Below the pieces are notes generated by a model. The model was not told the DNA's origin and did not search any database. It saw only the letters and a list, made by a program, of their open reading frames with translations. Of a DNA stretch of 46,229 bases, positions 1 through 14,284 are shown piece by piece (the stretch's first letter is position 1; the number at the start of each line of letters is the position of its first letter). The stretch spans positions 1-46,229 of the forward strand of contig JAEWYT010000156.1 in assembly GCA_023458595.1 (NCBI GenBank), written 5' to 3'. A program made the translations under genes and the position numbers. This stretch comes from Pseudomonadota bacterium. GTDB lineage: Bacteria; Pseudomonadota; Alphaproteobacteria; Rhizobiales; Tepidamorphaceae.

Positions 1-460
1 GCTCGGGGGCGCGGGCCGGGCGGGCGGGCTGCGTATCGGAAAGGCGCGGCGGAACGCTCGGCTCGGCGCGCATCGGCCGGGACGTGACGTCCGGCGCGCG
101 CGGCGCGGGCCGCAGCGGCTCGGGCGCTTCCATACGCGCCCGTTCGGCCGCGGCCATCGAATGGTCGCCGATGCCGGATTCGACGACCACGTCGGCCGGG
201 CCGCCGATCAGAAGGAGATGCTCGACATTGTCGCGGCGGACCAGCACCAGCCGGCGCTTGGCGTCGACATGGGTCGCGTCGACGACCGCCAGGCGATCCT
301 GCTTGGCGCGAAGCGAGCCGCCGAAGCCTCCGCGCCCCGAAGCGACGCGACGGATGATCCAGGCCGTTATCGCAATCAGCAGCAATACGAAGACGAAGGC
401 GATGATGAATCTCGCCGGCAGTCCCAACTGGACCCCTAAAAGGTTTTCGAGAAACTCCAT
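1..460 (-). CDS. fliO: FliO-like flagellar biosynthesis protein (3' part outside window)
   Basis: The frame opens with ATG at 460-458 and runs off the left edge, so only about 153 N-terminal residues are visible. Residues 17-37 form one hydrophobic segment (RFIIAFVFVLLLIAITAWII). It is followed by a cytoplasmic region with the FliO-type core 'LAVVDATHVDAKRRLVLVRR' and 'HLLLIGGPADVVVESGI', then a Pro/Arg/Ala-rich tail typical of alphaproteobacterial FliO. FliO helps assemble the FliPQR export gate in the inner membrane. It diverges from flgB across a gap with CtrA-like boxes, so both directions may be cell-cycle regulated. The family call is by motif; the C-terminus and possible downstream fliP cannot be seen. 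Confidence 0.75.
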   Translation of the reverse strand, partial: MEFLENLLGVQLGLPARFIIAFVFVLLLIAITAWIIRRVASGRGGFGGSLRAKQDRLAVVDATHVDAKRRLVLVRRDNVEHLLLIGGPADVVVESGIGDHSMAAAERARMEAPEPLRPAPRAPDVTSRPMRAEPSVPPRLSDTQPARPARAPE

Positions 461-534
461 CAGACGTGCCTCCTGTGCCCGCCGCGAACACGGAACTCGT
501 TAACAATCATCGGCAGAAATTGCCGAGGTCAAGG

Positions 535-550
535 CTAACAAATCGTTAAC
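535..550. promoter_or_regulatory. CtrA-like box, imperfect (CTAA-N7-TTAAC)
   Basis: CTAA at 535-538, seven bases, then TTAAC at 546-550. It differs by one base from the CtrA consensus TTAA-N7-TTAAC. It lies between fliO and flgB, nearer to fliO, and may serve the leftward promoter. Confidence 0.45.
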
Positions 551-619
551 ACCTGAGGCCACAGGCAACGGAAATCCGACTTTTCGCCCTTTCGCGTCGT
601 GAACGAACGGTTAATGCGG

Positions 620-635
620 TTAACACCTCATTAAC
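620..635 (+). promoter_or_regulatory. CtrA box, exact match (TTAA-N7-TTAAC)
   Basis: TTAA at 620-623, the seven bases CACCTCA, and TTAAC at 631-635 match the full CtrA consensus. It sits about 60 bases before the flgB start. CtrA controls early flagellar genes in alphaproteobacteria, and the kinase at the head of its phosphorelay, CckA, is encoded downstream at 4179-6740. The site is seen; its use is inferred. Confidence 0.7.
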
Positions 636-695
636 CATGCGCCCGGCAATGTGTGCCCATTCTGAGACGACATGGCAAGCCGGAAAGGAGCAATC

Positions 696-1103
696 GTGTC
701 GTTCACCGACATCCCGCTTTTCTCCGCCCTGAAGTCCAAGATGTCGTGGCTGCAGTCGCGCCAGACGGTCCTGGCCGAGAACGTCGCCAATGCCGACACC
801 CCCGGGTACAGGGCCAATGATATCGAGATTTTTGTCCTTCCCGAGGCCAACGGCGTCGCGGCTCCGCCCCGGATTCTGCCGGTTCTGACGAGTCCCATGC
901 ATATCGCCGGGTCCGGAGGATCGGCTGCGCCCTGGGGCAACGACGAGACCGATACCTTCGAGATCACGCCGTCGGGCAACTCGGTCGTGCTCGAGGAGGA
1001 AATGATGAAGGTCGCCGAGACGCAACTCGATTACCAGATGGCGACCGGCCTGTATTCGCGCGGCATCGGCCTGTTGAAAACCGCGATCGGCCGGCGTGCC
1101 TGA
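696..1103 (+). CDS. flgB: Flagellar basal-body rod protein FlgB
   Basis: Encodes about 135 residues, the usual FlgB length. The N-terminus has the rod-protein signature 'LAENVANADTPGYRA', and the C-terminal helix ('EEEMMKVAETQLDYQMATGLY' region) packs with it in the rod coiled coil. FlgB forms the most proximal rod layer in the periplasm. The GTG at 696 is preferred over the ATG at 672 because AAAGGAG (684-690) lies five bases before it; the longer form would add eight residues. It is the first gene of the operon running to flhB and follows an exact CtrA box. Confidence 0.93.
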   Translation: MSFTDIPLFSALKSKMSWLQSRQTVLAENVANADTPGYRANDIEIFVLPEANGVAAPPRILPVLTSPMHIAGSGGSAAPWGNDETDTFEITPSGNSVVLEEEMMKVAETQLDYQMATGLYSRGIGLLKTAIGRRA

Positions 1104-1118
1104 ACGGGATAGACGCCG

Positions 1119-1529
1119 ATGGACCTGATCAAGAGCCTCAAGATCGCCGCGAGCGGCCTGCGCGCCCAGTCGGGCCGCATGCGCGTCGTCTCGGAGAACC
1201 TGGCCAACGTCGACTCGACTGCCGATACGCCCGGCGGCGACCCCTATCGCCGGCAGATCCCGACCTTCAGGACCGTTCTCGACCGCGAGCTCGGCGCCCA
1301 TGTCGTTCAGCCCGGCCGCGTCCGCGAGGACACGAGCGACTTCTCGATCCGCTACGAGCCCGGCCATCCGGCCGCCGACGCCAAGGGCTACGTCAGGACC
1401 TCGAACGTCAATTCGCTGGTCGAGATGATGGACATGCGCGAGGCGCAGCGCAGCTACGAGGCGAACCTGAACATCATCCGTTCCGCCCGCACGATGATCC
1501 AGCGCACGCTGGACATCCTGCGCGCCTGA
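1119..1529 (+). CDS. flgC: Flagellar basal-body rod protein FlgC
   Basis: A 136-residue proximal-rod protein of normal length. The N-terminus carries 'ASGLRAQSGRMRVVSENLAN', and the C-terminus has the typical 'VEMMDMREAQRSYEANLNII' helix followed by 'ARTMIQRTLDILRA'. Together with FlgB, FlgF and FlgG it builds the drive shaft between MS ring and hook. It starts 15 bases after flgB, so the two are surely co-transcribed. Confidence 0.95.
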   Translation: MDLIKSLKIAASGLRAQSGRMRVVSENLANVDSTADTPGGDPYRRQIPTFRTVLDRELGAHVVQPGRVREDTSDFSIRYEPGHPAADAKGYVRTSNVNSLVEMMDMREAQRSYEANLNIIRSARTMIQRTLDILRA

Positions 1530-1563
1530 GCGGGGCTACCGAGAAACCCGGAGGAGAGAGATC

Positions 1564-1869
1564 ATGACCCCGGCAGCAGCAGCCAAGGCCTACGCCAGTG
1601 CCGCGAACGCGGCGATGCCGAAGCCGCCCGGCACGGAGAAGACGGCCGGCTTGCCCGATTTCGGCGAGATGCTCGGCACCGCCATGACCAACATCGTCGA
1701 AACCGGCAAGGCCGCCGAGCAGACGAGCGTCGCCGGAATCACCGGCAAGACCGATCCCGTCAACGTCGTCACCGCCGTCGCCGAGACCGAGCTGGCGCTG
1801 GAGACCATGGTATCGATCCGCGACAAGGTGATCGCCGCCTACGAGGACATCCTCAGGATGCCGATCTGA
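1564..1869 (+). CDS. fliE: Flagellar hook-basal body adaptor FliE
   Basis: A 101-residue protein. FliE connects the MS ring (FliF) to the rod and is exported early. Its second half has the family pattern 'DPVNVVTAVAETELALETMV' followed by 'IRDKVIAAYEDILRMPI'. The Ala/Pro-rich N-terminus is poorly conserved in the family. A strong GGAGGAG ribosome site precedes the ATG. It lies 34 bases after flgC in the same operon. Confidence 0.93.
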   Translation: MTPAAAAKAYASAANAAMPKPPGTEKTAGLPDFGEMLGTAMTNIVETGKAAEQTSVAGITGKTDPVNVVTAVAETELALETMVSIRDKVIAAYEDILRMPI

Positions 1870-1907
1870 GGCGGACGGCGTTTCGGGGACAACAGGGGGA
1901 TAGTCCG

Positions 1908-2171
1908 ATGACCGGACCGGAGGTGCTCGACGTCGCTCGCGAAGGGGTATGGACGCTGATCAAGGTGTCGAGCCCCTTGATGCTCGTCGGCCTGGGCGTC
2001 GGCCTCGTCGTCGCGCTGTTTCAGGCGCTGACGCAGATTCAGGAGATGACGCTGGTCTTCGTGCCGAAGATCATCGCCATGTTCCTGGCCCTGATCGTCG
2101 CCCTGCCCTTCATGGGCGAGGCCCTGGGGGCCTACATGGTCAGGCTCGCCGAACGGATCGCCGCCGGCTGA
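1908..2171 (+). CDS. fliQ: Flagellar export-gate protein FliQ
   Basis: An 87-residue inner-membrane protein with two hydrophobic segments (about 17-40 and 50-75), the family's standard size and layout. It shows the characteristic stretch 'VALFQALTQIQEMTLVFVPK'. FliQ joins FliP and FliR in the export gate of the flagellar type III secretion apparatus. It lies between fliE and fliR; fliP is not in this cluster and may lie beyond fliO on the left. Confidence 0.95.
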   Translation: MTGPEVLDVAREGVWTLIKVSSPLMLVGLGVGLVVALFQALTQIQEMTLVFVPKIIAMFLALIVALPFMGEALGAYMVRLAERIAAG

Positions 2172-2215
2172 TAACGGGCGCCGCCCGGAGAAAGGCGCCC
2201 TCGCGGCACGACGCG

Positions 2216-2977
2216 ATGCAGATCGAGCTCCTCCCCTCCGTCGCCTTCGTCTACATGCTGATCTTCTCGCGCACCGGCACGATCCTGATGCTGATGCCGG
2301 CGCTCGGAGAATCCTCGTTTCCCGCCCGGGTGCGCCTTGTCTTCGCCCTGGCGCTGGCGCTGGTGCTCTATCCCGTGGTCGTCAACGACTATCCGCCGAT
2401 CCCGCAGGACTTCGGGACGATCCTGAGGCTGCTCGTCGGCGAGATGGCCGTGGGCTTCCTGATCGGCCTCACCACCCGCTTCATCACCGCCTGCATGCAG
2501 ATCGCCGGCGCCACGATCGCCTTCCAGATCGGCCTCGGCTTCGCCCAGAACATCGATCCGACGCAGGGCATCCAGGGCGCCCTGTTCGCGAGCTTCCTGT
2601 CGATGCTCGGCATCACGCTGATCTTCGCCACCGACATGCACTACCTGTTCCTCGGCGCGATCCGCGACAGCTACTTCCTGTTCCATCCCGGCGCCGTGAT
2701 CCCCGTGCGCGACGCCGCGATGATGGCGGTCGAGACCTTCGCCGGCACGTTCAGGGTCGGCATCCAGATCGCCGCCCCGTTCATCGCCTTCGGACTGGTC
2801 TTCTATCTCGGCCTCGGCGTCCTTTCGCGGCTGATGCCGCAGATCCAGATCTTCTTCGTCGCCATGCCGGCCAACATCATGATCGGCTTCCTGCTGCTCG
2901 CCCTGGTGCTCGGCAGCACCATGGCCTGGTACCTCGACCACGTCGAGGGCTCGATCGAGCCCCTCCTCGGGCGCTAG
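2216..2977 (+). CDS. fliR: Flagellar export-gate protein FliR
   Basis: Encodes 253 residues with about six membrane segments, the normal FliR size. Diagnostic stretches are 'RTGTILMLMPALGESSFP', 'GEMAVGFLIGLTTR' and 'QIGLGFAQNIDPTQG'. The frame stays open upstream to 1949 inside fliQ, but that extension is a shadow of fliQ. The ATG at 2216 gives the normal N-terminus (MQIELLPSVAFVYMLIFSRT). FliR completes the FliPQR gate and contacts FlhB, encoded 15 bases downstream. Confidence 0.95.
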   Translation: MQIELLPSVAFVYMLIFSRTGTILMLMPALGESSFPARVRLVFALALALVLYPVVVNDYPPIPQDFGTILRLLVGEMAVGFLIGLTTRFITACMQIAGATIAFQIGLGFAQNIDPTQGIQGALFASFLSMLGITLIFATDMHYLFLGAIRDSYFLFHPGAVIPVRDAAMMAVETFAGTFRVGIQIAAPFIAFGLVFYLGLGVLSRLMPQIQIFFVAMPANIMIGFLLLALVLGSTMAWYLDHVEGSIEPLLGR

Positions 2978-2992
2978 GGCGACGGGGGCACG

Positions 2993-4087
2993 ATGGCCGA
3001 CGAACAGGACCAGTCTGAACGCACGGAAGACCCGACCGAGCGAAAGCTCGAGGAGGCCCACAAGCGCGGCGACGTCGCCAAGAGCCAGGAGGTCAACACC
3101 TGGTTCGTGCTGACCGGCGCGACGCTGGTGCTGCTCGTCTTCGGCAAGACCATATCCTCGAGCCTGACCGCCTCGCTCTCCGGCCTGCTCGCCAATCTCG
3201 ACCAGATCCCGATGGACTCGCGGGGTCTTCGCGACGTCTTCGTCCGCGTCACGCTCGCCGGCATGGCCGCGATCGGCCTGCCGCTGTTCGTGCTGATGAT
3301 CTCCGCCTTCGCCGGCAATGCCGTCCAGCACAGGTTCGTCTGGTCGCTCGATCCGATTACGCCGAAGGCCTCGAAGATCTCGCCGATTTCCGGCTTCAAG
3401 CGCCTGTTCTCCGCCCAGAGCCTCGTCAATTTCGCCAAGGGGATCGTCAAGCTCGTCGTCGTCGCCGCCGTGATGTTCTTCATCGCCTGGCCCGAGCGCG
3501 ACCGCCTCGACAGCCTGATGACCATGGACCCCGGCATGCTCATGGACACGATCCGCGAGCTGTCGCTGAAGCTCCTCGCCGGCGTCCTCGCGGTGATGAC
3601 GATCGTCGCCGGCCTCGATTTCGCCTGGCAGCGGCACAGCTGGTACAAGCGCCAGCGCATGTCGCTCAAGGAGCTGAAGGACGAGTACAAGCAGGCCGAA
3701 GGCGACCCGATGGTGCGCGCCAAGATCCGCCAGGTCCGCGCCGAGCGCAGCCGCAAGCGCATGATGGCCGCCGTGCCGGACGCGACCGTGGTGATAACGA
3801 ACCCGACCCACTACGCCGTGGCGCTGAAATACGAGAAGGGCATGGCCGCCCCGGTCTGCGTCGCCAAGGGCGTCGACCGCATCGCGCTGAAGATCCGCGA
3901 GATCGCCACGGCCCACGAGATCCCGGTCGTCGAGAACCCGCCGCTCGCCCGCACCCTGCACGCGGCGGTCGAGATCGACGGCGCAATCATGCCCGAACAC
4001 TACAAGGCTGTTGCGGAAATCATCGGCTACGTTATGCAGGTGAAGGCGAAGGCCGGATGGAGATCGAATCAGGACGGCATGCGCTAG
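2993..4087 (+). CDS. flhB: Flagellar export switch protein FlhB
   Basis: A 364-residue protein beginning with the usual charged N-terminus (QSERTEDPTERKLEEAHKRG). Four membrane segments follow within about residues 30-210, then the cytoplasmic switch domain. The autocleavage motif NPTH is present at residues 270-273, so substrate switching from rod/hook to filament export should be normal. FlhB sits under the export gate and senses hook length with FliK. It is the last flagellar gene of this operon and is followed by cckA after 91 bases. Confidence 0.96.
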   Translation: MADEQDQSERTEDPTERKLEEAHKRGDVAKSQEVNTWFVLTGATLVLLVFGKTISSSLTASLSGLLANLDQIPMDSRGLRDVFVRVTLAGMAAIGLPLFVLMISAFAGNAVQHRFVWSLDPITPKASKISPISGFKRLFSAQSLVNFAKGIVKLVVVAAVMFFIAWPERDRLDSLMTMDPGMLMDTIRELSLKLLAGVLAVMTIVAGLDFAWQRHSWYKRQRMSLKELKDEYKQAEGDPMVRAKIRQVRAERSRKRMMAAVPDATVVITNPTHYAVALKYEKGMAAPVCVAKGVDRIALKIREIATAHEIPVVENPPLARTLHAAVEIDGAIMPEHYKAVAEIIGYVMQVKAKAGWRSNQDGMR

Positions 4088-4178
4088 ACTTGGCTTCAAG
4101 CGTTCGATCCGTCGAAAAACCGCCGGGATCGGCGCTTAAGGGCCATGCGGCCTTCGATCCGTCCGACCGGCACGAGCG

Positions 4179-6736
<2,558 letters not shown>

Positions 6737-6740
<4 letters not shown>

Positions 6741-7177
6741 GCGGGACCCGCCAGAAACGCAAGGCGCCCGCGCTCGACGGCATCCTCGAGACGTCGCTCT
6801 ATGTCGACGACCTCGACGCGGCGAAGGCCTTCTACGCCGAGGTGATGGCTTTTCCCGAGATCTTCTCCGACGTCCGCATGGCCGCCTTTGGTATCGGCGA
6901 CGATCGCGTGCTGCTCCTGTTCAAGCGCGGCGCGAGCGCGGTGGAAATGCAGTTGCCCGGCGGCACCATCCCGCCGCACGACGGCTCAGGCCCGATCCAT
7001 CTCGCCTTCGCCGTCTCCGCCCGCAGCCTGCCGGCCTGGCAGAAGCATCTTGAAGCGCACGGCATCGGGATAGAAAGCACCGTGGAGTGGTCCGGCAAAC
7101 GCGGCCGCAGCCTCTATTTCCGCGATCCCGACGGGCATCTGCTGGAACTCGCGCCGCGCAGGCTGTGGAAACGATAG
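6737..7177 (+). CDS. Glyoxalase/VOC-fold family protein
   Basis: Encodes about 146 residues of the vicinal oxygen chelate fold: 'LETSLYVDDLDAAKAFYAEV' opens the first beta-alpha module, 'PIHLAFAV' the second, and 'YFRDPDGHLLELA' closes it. Glu18 or nearby, His in HLAF and Glu in LLEL are candidate metal ligands. The substrate cannot be told: the family includes glyoxalase I, dioxygenases and fosfomycin-resistance enzymes. The GTG start overlaps the cckA stop by four bases (GTGA), and its ribosome site AGGAGGTGAT lies inside the cckA tail, implying translational coupling. The open frame upstream to 5924 is a cckA shadow. Confidence 0.85.
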
Positions 7178-7253
7178 CAGACCGGGACCAGCCCTCGCCG
7201 CGACCACGGCAATCTGCGGCATGCGTTCCAAGCCGTGCCTTCGCGGAAAGGGC

Positions 7254-7295
7254 GGCTCGCCAAGGTTTTTTTATCGGTCTGATCCTTGGCGAGCC
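7254..7295. terminator. Perfect 12-bp inverted repeat with T7 in the loop
   Basis: GGCTCGCCAAGG at 7254-7265 and CCTTGGCGAGCC at 7284-7295 are exact reverse complements, with an 18-base loop that starts with seven Ts. It lies between the convergent VOC gene (ends 7177) and AraC gene (ends 7543) and could be a two-way terminator, although the T-run is in the loop, not after the stem. The rest of this 365-base gap holds nothing I can support as a gene. Confidence 0.5.
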
Positions 7296-7542
7296 CGGGC
7301 AACGGCGACCCCGGTCTGCCGCTGCCCTGACGCGCCCGGGTTACGCTTGGCGGCGCGGAGCGGCGAATCCGCGCGGCCATGACAGGCGCGGGCCGCACTA
7401 GTTACAGGCGCGCTCCGGCGCGGTCTTGTTTTCGCGCGCCAAGGATTTGTGGAGGGATGCCAACATGCGCCCGCGGATCGATCGCGGGGGGTTGCCCTAT
7501 GGCGCCCGGCATCGACCCGACAGGACCGGCTCGTCGGCCCGG

Positions 7543-8598
7543 TCAGCCCTGAAGCCGCGTTTCCGAAGTCGCACGCGCCGCCCGCGGCGTCCTGCCGGTC
7601 CAGCGCCTGTAGGCATGGGAGAAGGAGGCGACTTCCCGATAGCCGAGCAGCCATGCGATCTGGGAAATCGTGAGGTTCTCGTCGGCGAGGTAGCGACTCG
7701 CCAGATCGGACCGCAGTTCGTCCACCAGCTTCGAAAAGCTGGAGCTTTCCTCCGACAGCCGGCGCGCCAGCGTTCGCTGGCTGACGCCGATCTGGCGCGC
7801 CACCTTGCCGGCATGCGCATTGCCGTGCGGCAACAGCGGCGCAACCACGTTTTCGACCGTCGACCGGAACGACCCCGCGCGCCGGCGGCGGCTCTCGACG
7901 GTTTCCTCGCAGATGGAGATCAGCAGCTTGTTGAGATAGGGATCCGCGGAGACGACCGGCAGGTCGCGGCAACTCGCCGCGAAGAGCAGCTGGTCGGTAT
8001 CCGCTCCGAATTCCACGCCGTCGCCGAAGAACTCGGCCATCTCCGCGTTTCTGGGTCGGCGATGAACGAAACTCACCCGTTCGGGCACGAGCTGACGCCC
8101 GGTCAGCTGCCGGCATATGCGTACGACCGCCGTCATCCAGAATTCGATCTGGTGCACGTCGGCGTGGCGGCTGACGCCGACATATTCGAACGAAAGGCCG
8201 AAGGACGCGGCATCGATGCAGCGCTGCGAGATGCCCTCGTTCGCGATCGACGTGTACCGCGCGGCGCGGACGAGAGCATCGACGAGCGTATCGGAGGAAG
8301 CGGTCACGTAGTAGAGCAGCCCGACACCGCGCAGGTCGCACGGCCTTGCGAGATGGAAGCCCAGCAGATCGTCTTCCACTGCGGTGGCGATCGCCTTCAG
8401 GAACTCGATCTGGTCGCGCACCCGGATCGTGGCATGCGGGTTTTCGATTTCCTGGCGCGCTATGGCGGCGCGCTTCAGGATCGGCTCCAGGTCTACGCCG
8501 TCGCCCTCCGCCCGTGCATACGCGAGCCTCGATATCACCCCGGACGACCTTGGAAGCCGGACCGGATCGCGCTGAGCGGCCGCAGTGCCGTCGACCAT
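7543..8598 (-). CDS. AraC-family transcriptional regulator (arabinose_bd-type N-terminus)
   Basis: A 351-residue regulator starting at ATG 8598, with a TTG one codon earlier. Residues about 30-210 resemble the ligand-binding region shared by OruR/VirS-type AraC proteins ('LLYYVTASSDTLVDALVRAARY', 'VSFVHRRPRNAEMAEFFG'). The C-terminal 100 residues hold two helix-turn-helices: 'VARQIGVSQRTLARRLSEES' and 'ISQIAWLLGYREVASFSHAY', ending with the family 'RRWTGRTPRAAR'. It should bind DNA in response to an unknown small molecule. It diverges from the receiver gene at 8759 over 160 bases, but a target cannot be assigned. Confidence 0.88.
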   Translation of the reverse strand: MVDGTAAAQRDPVRLPRSSGVISRLAYARAEGDGVDLEPILKRAAIARQEIENPHATIRVRDQIEFLKAIATAVEDDLLGFHLARPCDLRGVGLLYYVTASSDTLVDALVRAARYTSIANEGISQRCIDAASFGLSFEYVGVSRHADVHQIEFWMTAVVRICRQLTGRQLVPERVSFVHRRPRNAEMAEFFGDGVEFGADTDQLLFAASCRDLPVVSADPYLNKLLISICEETVESRRRRAGSFRSTVENVVAPLLPHGNAHAGKVARQIGVSQRTLARRLSEESSSFSKLVDELRSDLASRYLADENLTISQIAWLLGYREVASFSHAYRRWTGRTPRAARATSETRLQG

Positions 8599-8758
8599 CA
8601 AGCGCCTCGAAAGACGGGGGCGCGCGCCTGCCCCTTGCCGGCACGAACCGACAAATCATTGGCCTGGCGCAACAAGATCATCGGCGCCGGGCTCATTATC
8701 TCGTCTCCATTTGGTAGTTCCTCGCGACCTGCGTTCGAAGACGCGAACAGGCGGCAAA

Positions 8759-9136
8759 ATGTATCATCAAAAGAGCACCATAGGCATCATAGAAGACGAC
8801 ACCGAGCTGAGAGAAACCCTCGGGCACCTGCTCTCGTACTACGGTTACAAGGCGGAGTTGTTCGCTTCCGCGACCGAGTTCCTTCGCGTGGCGGACGTCG
8901 AGAAATTCCCGTGTCTCTTGGTCGACATAAGCCTCGACACGATCTCCGGCCTGGAACTGGGCCGGCGGCTGGCGGAGGCGGGCTGTACCGTCCCGATAAT
9001 CTTCATGACCGGCATCGGCGATCCGGACCTGCACGAGGCGGCGAGGAAGCTGGGTTGCGTCGCCCTGCTGCAGAAGCCGTTCTTCCCCAACGAGTTGCTG
9101 GACGCTCTGGCGAACGCGGCGAAACTGCGATCCTGA
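8759..9136 (+). CDS. Stand-alone response-regulator receiver protein (FixJ-type REC)
   Basis: Encodes 125 residues, a single receiver domain with no output domain. Acidic residues are E12, D13 and D14, the phospho-acceptor is Asp56 in 'CLLVDISLDTISGLELGRRL', the switch Thr is in 'IIFMTGIGD' and the conserved Lys in 'LLQKPFFPNELLDAL'. The sequence resembles the N-terminal half of FixJ/NodW-type regulators. The frame is open back to 8585, but the ATG at 8759 puts the protein start just before the first beta strand. Such proteins pass phosphate or sequester it; no kinase partner lies next to it. Confidence 0.85.
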   Translation: MYHQKSTIGIIEDDTELRETLGHLLSYYGYKAELFASATEFLRVADVEKFPCLLVDISLDTISGLELGRRLAEAGCTVPIIFMTGIGDPDLHEAARKLGCVALLQKPFFPNELLDALANAAKLRS

Positions 9137-9313
9137 CGCTCCCGAGCGCCCCTGCCCCACGGCCCGTGAAGGCGATACCGCTCGTCGGACGCCTTCCGGG
9201 GCGACCGCGCCGCCGGACAGAGTGCCGCTCCGGCGGCCGCCGCGTGCATCTTCCCGCCGCCCCCCGCGATGCCGCCGCAGATCTCCGTTTCCGGGCGCCT
9301 CACGTGGCAAAAT

Positions 9314-9328
9314 GTTCCTATTGTGTTC
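9314..9328. promoter_or_regulatory. LexA (SOS) box upstream of recA
   Basis: GTTC at 9314-9317, seven bases, and GTTC at 9325-9328 match the alphaproteobacterial LexA site GTTC-N7-GTTC exactly. It lies 86 bases before the recA start, in a 278-base gap with no other gene. It implies LexA repression relieved by DNA damage. Confidence 0.85.
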
Positions 9329-9414
9329 ACGGAACAAACAGGGTACATTCCTCGCGACTGGAGCGCATTTTCCCTGTGAATCACGAGCCCCTTGTGGAAT
9401 AAGGAGTGGAATCG

Positions 9415-10506
<1,092 letters not shown>

Positions 10507-10542
10507 TCGACGGGTCCCGCCGGACCGAATTCGGCTTCCGGA

Positions 10543-10574
10543 AAGGGCGCGCCGCCGGCAGGTGGCGCGCCCTT
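10543..10574 (+). terminator. Probable recA terminator hairpin
   Basis: AAGGGCGCGCC (10543-10553) pairs perfectly with GGCGCGCCCTT (10564-10574) around a 10-base loop, 37 bases after the recA stop. The run after the stem (CGCTTGT) is only weakly T-rich, so intrinsic termination is likely but not certain. Confidence 0.6.
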
Positions 10575-10716
10575 CGCTTGTATGATCGGGGGCCCGTGAT
10601 CTGTGGACAGTCAACGGGCCCGCCGCTAAAACCACGCCCGGCCGCATGTTTCGGCCGGATCGGCGGGATCGGCCCGCCGCCCGACGTTCCCAGTACAAGA
10701 CAGGTGTATCGCTGAG

Positions 10717-13485
<2,769 letters not shown>

Positions 13486-13542
13486 CGAGTGGACTAAGTC
13501 GAAAAGTTGCTATCTGCAGAGGACATATGATTTGCCTTGAAC

Positions 13543-13936
13543 TTAAGCGCGGTGAAATATCCTTTCATGTCCCGAATACCGATCCCATTCCCTGTACGGA
13601 ATTTGTTCTTTTGAGATGACCTTCAGTTTCTCATCTAAAGAATAGTTTTCGCCGAATATCATTAGATTGTCGCACTCCCATCGCGCCGATGGAGCCAACA
13701 AGCCATCTAACTCAAGAAAATTTATCGCAGATCCAATTAATTGTGTTCTCTTATAGTTACGACCTGTATAATTAAGGCGCTCAATACCGAGCGTATCGAA
13801 ATCATCAATGGCAATTCGTAAAGTTTTACGCGGTGCAATTTCAAGAGTATGAACCGCCAATTCCTTCTTAGGTACAGGCGTTAGTAGCGCAAGATATGAA
13901 GCAACTTCTGCGATCGCACCTTCTCGCTCTAGGCTC
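13543..13936 (-). pseudogene. RES-domain toxin remnant, 5' end removed at the IS boundary
   Basis: The frame reads out of the IS end at 13937 into about 130 residues that match the C-terminal part of RES-domain proteins: 'SLEREGAIAEVASYLALLTP', then 'LIGSAINFLELDGLLAPSAR' and 'DNLMIFGENY'. RES proteins such as MbcT and ParT are toxins that degrade or modify NAD+ or use it for ADP-ribosylation, and pair with an Xre/DUF2384 antitoxin. The N-terminal third, with its conserved Arg/Tyr, and any antitoxin are missing. A TTG at 13860 could in principle start a 105-residue product, but homology continues upstream, so this is a fragment. Base composition is much lower in GC than alaS. Confidence 0.75.
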
Positions 13937-13994
13937 TGACGTTGCCCCCTGAAGTGCCTCGGTTTGAACTGGACTCCGTCAGAAGGAGACGGAG

Positions 13995-14261
13995 ATGAAG
14001 AAGAACCGATACAGTGAGGGTCAGATCATTGCGGTGCTGAAGGAGCACCAGGCAGGGATTCCGGTATCTGAGCTTTGCCGCAAGCACGGGGTCAGCGAGG
14101 CGACGATCTACAATTGGCGATCGCGCTACGGCGGGCTGGAGATCTCTGAGGCTCGACGGCTGAGGAGCCTCGAGGAGGAGAACCGCAAGCTGAAGAAGCT
14201 GCTGGCGGAGTCGATGCTTGACGTGGCGACGCTCCGTGAGGCGCTTGGAAAAAACTTCTGA
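13995..14261 (+). CDS. IS3-family transposase OrfA
   Basis: An 88-residue HTH protein: 'YSEGQIIAVLKEHQAGIPVS' and 'ELCRKHGVSEATIYNWRSRY' form the DNA-binding region, followed by a leucine-zipper-like stretch ('LRSLEEENRKLKKLLAESML') for dimerisation, ending 'DVATLREALGKNF'. It binds the IS ends. The stop lies just after an A-AAA-AAC heptamer, where ribosomes can shift into orfB. Confidence 0.95.
   Translation: MKKNRYSEGQIIAVLKEHQAGIPVSELCRKHGVSEATIYNWRSRYGGLEISEARRLRSLEEENRKLKKLLAESMLDVATLREALGKNF
14249..14255 (+). promoter_or_regulatory. Programmed -1 frameshift heptamer A-AAA-AAC
   Basis: In orfA the codons GGA AAA AAC TTC TGA give the canonical slippery heptamer A AAA AAC. A -1 slip continues in the orfB frame (CTT CTG AGG), which is open from there, so the OrfAB transposase would be made as a fusion. 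Confidence 0.75.
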
Positions 14262-14284
14262 GGCCCGGATCGCGGAGAGCGTTC

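Noticed and set aside
7407..7440. GGCGCGC/GCGCGCC inverted repeat before the end of the AraC-type gene
   Set aside because: Short, purely GC arms with a 20-base spacer are common in this composition.
10507..10716. A leader riboswitch or T-box before alaS
   Set aside because: No T-box core or conserved leader element is visible; only the recA terminator hairpin is supported in this gap.
13486..13540. A left attachment site matching the tRNA-Arg 3' end
   Set aside because: Read by eye, no match to TGGCGCACCCGACAGG or close variants was found there.
13543..13860. A complete 105-residue small gene starting at TTG
   Set aside because: RES-domain similarity continues upstream of the TTG to the IS end, so it is a fragment of a longer gene.
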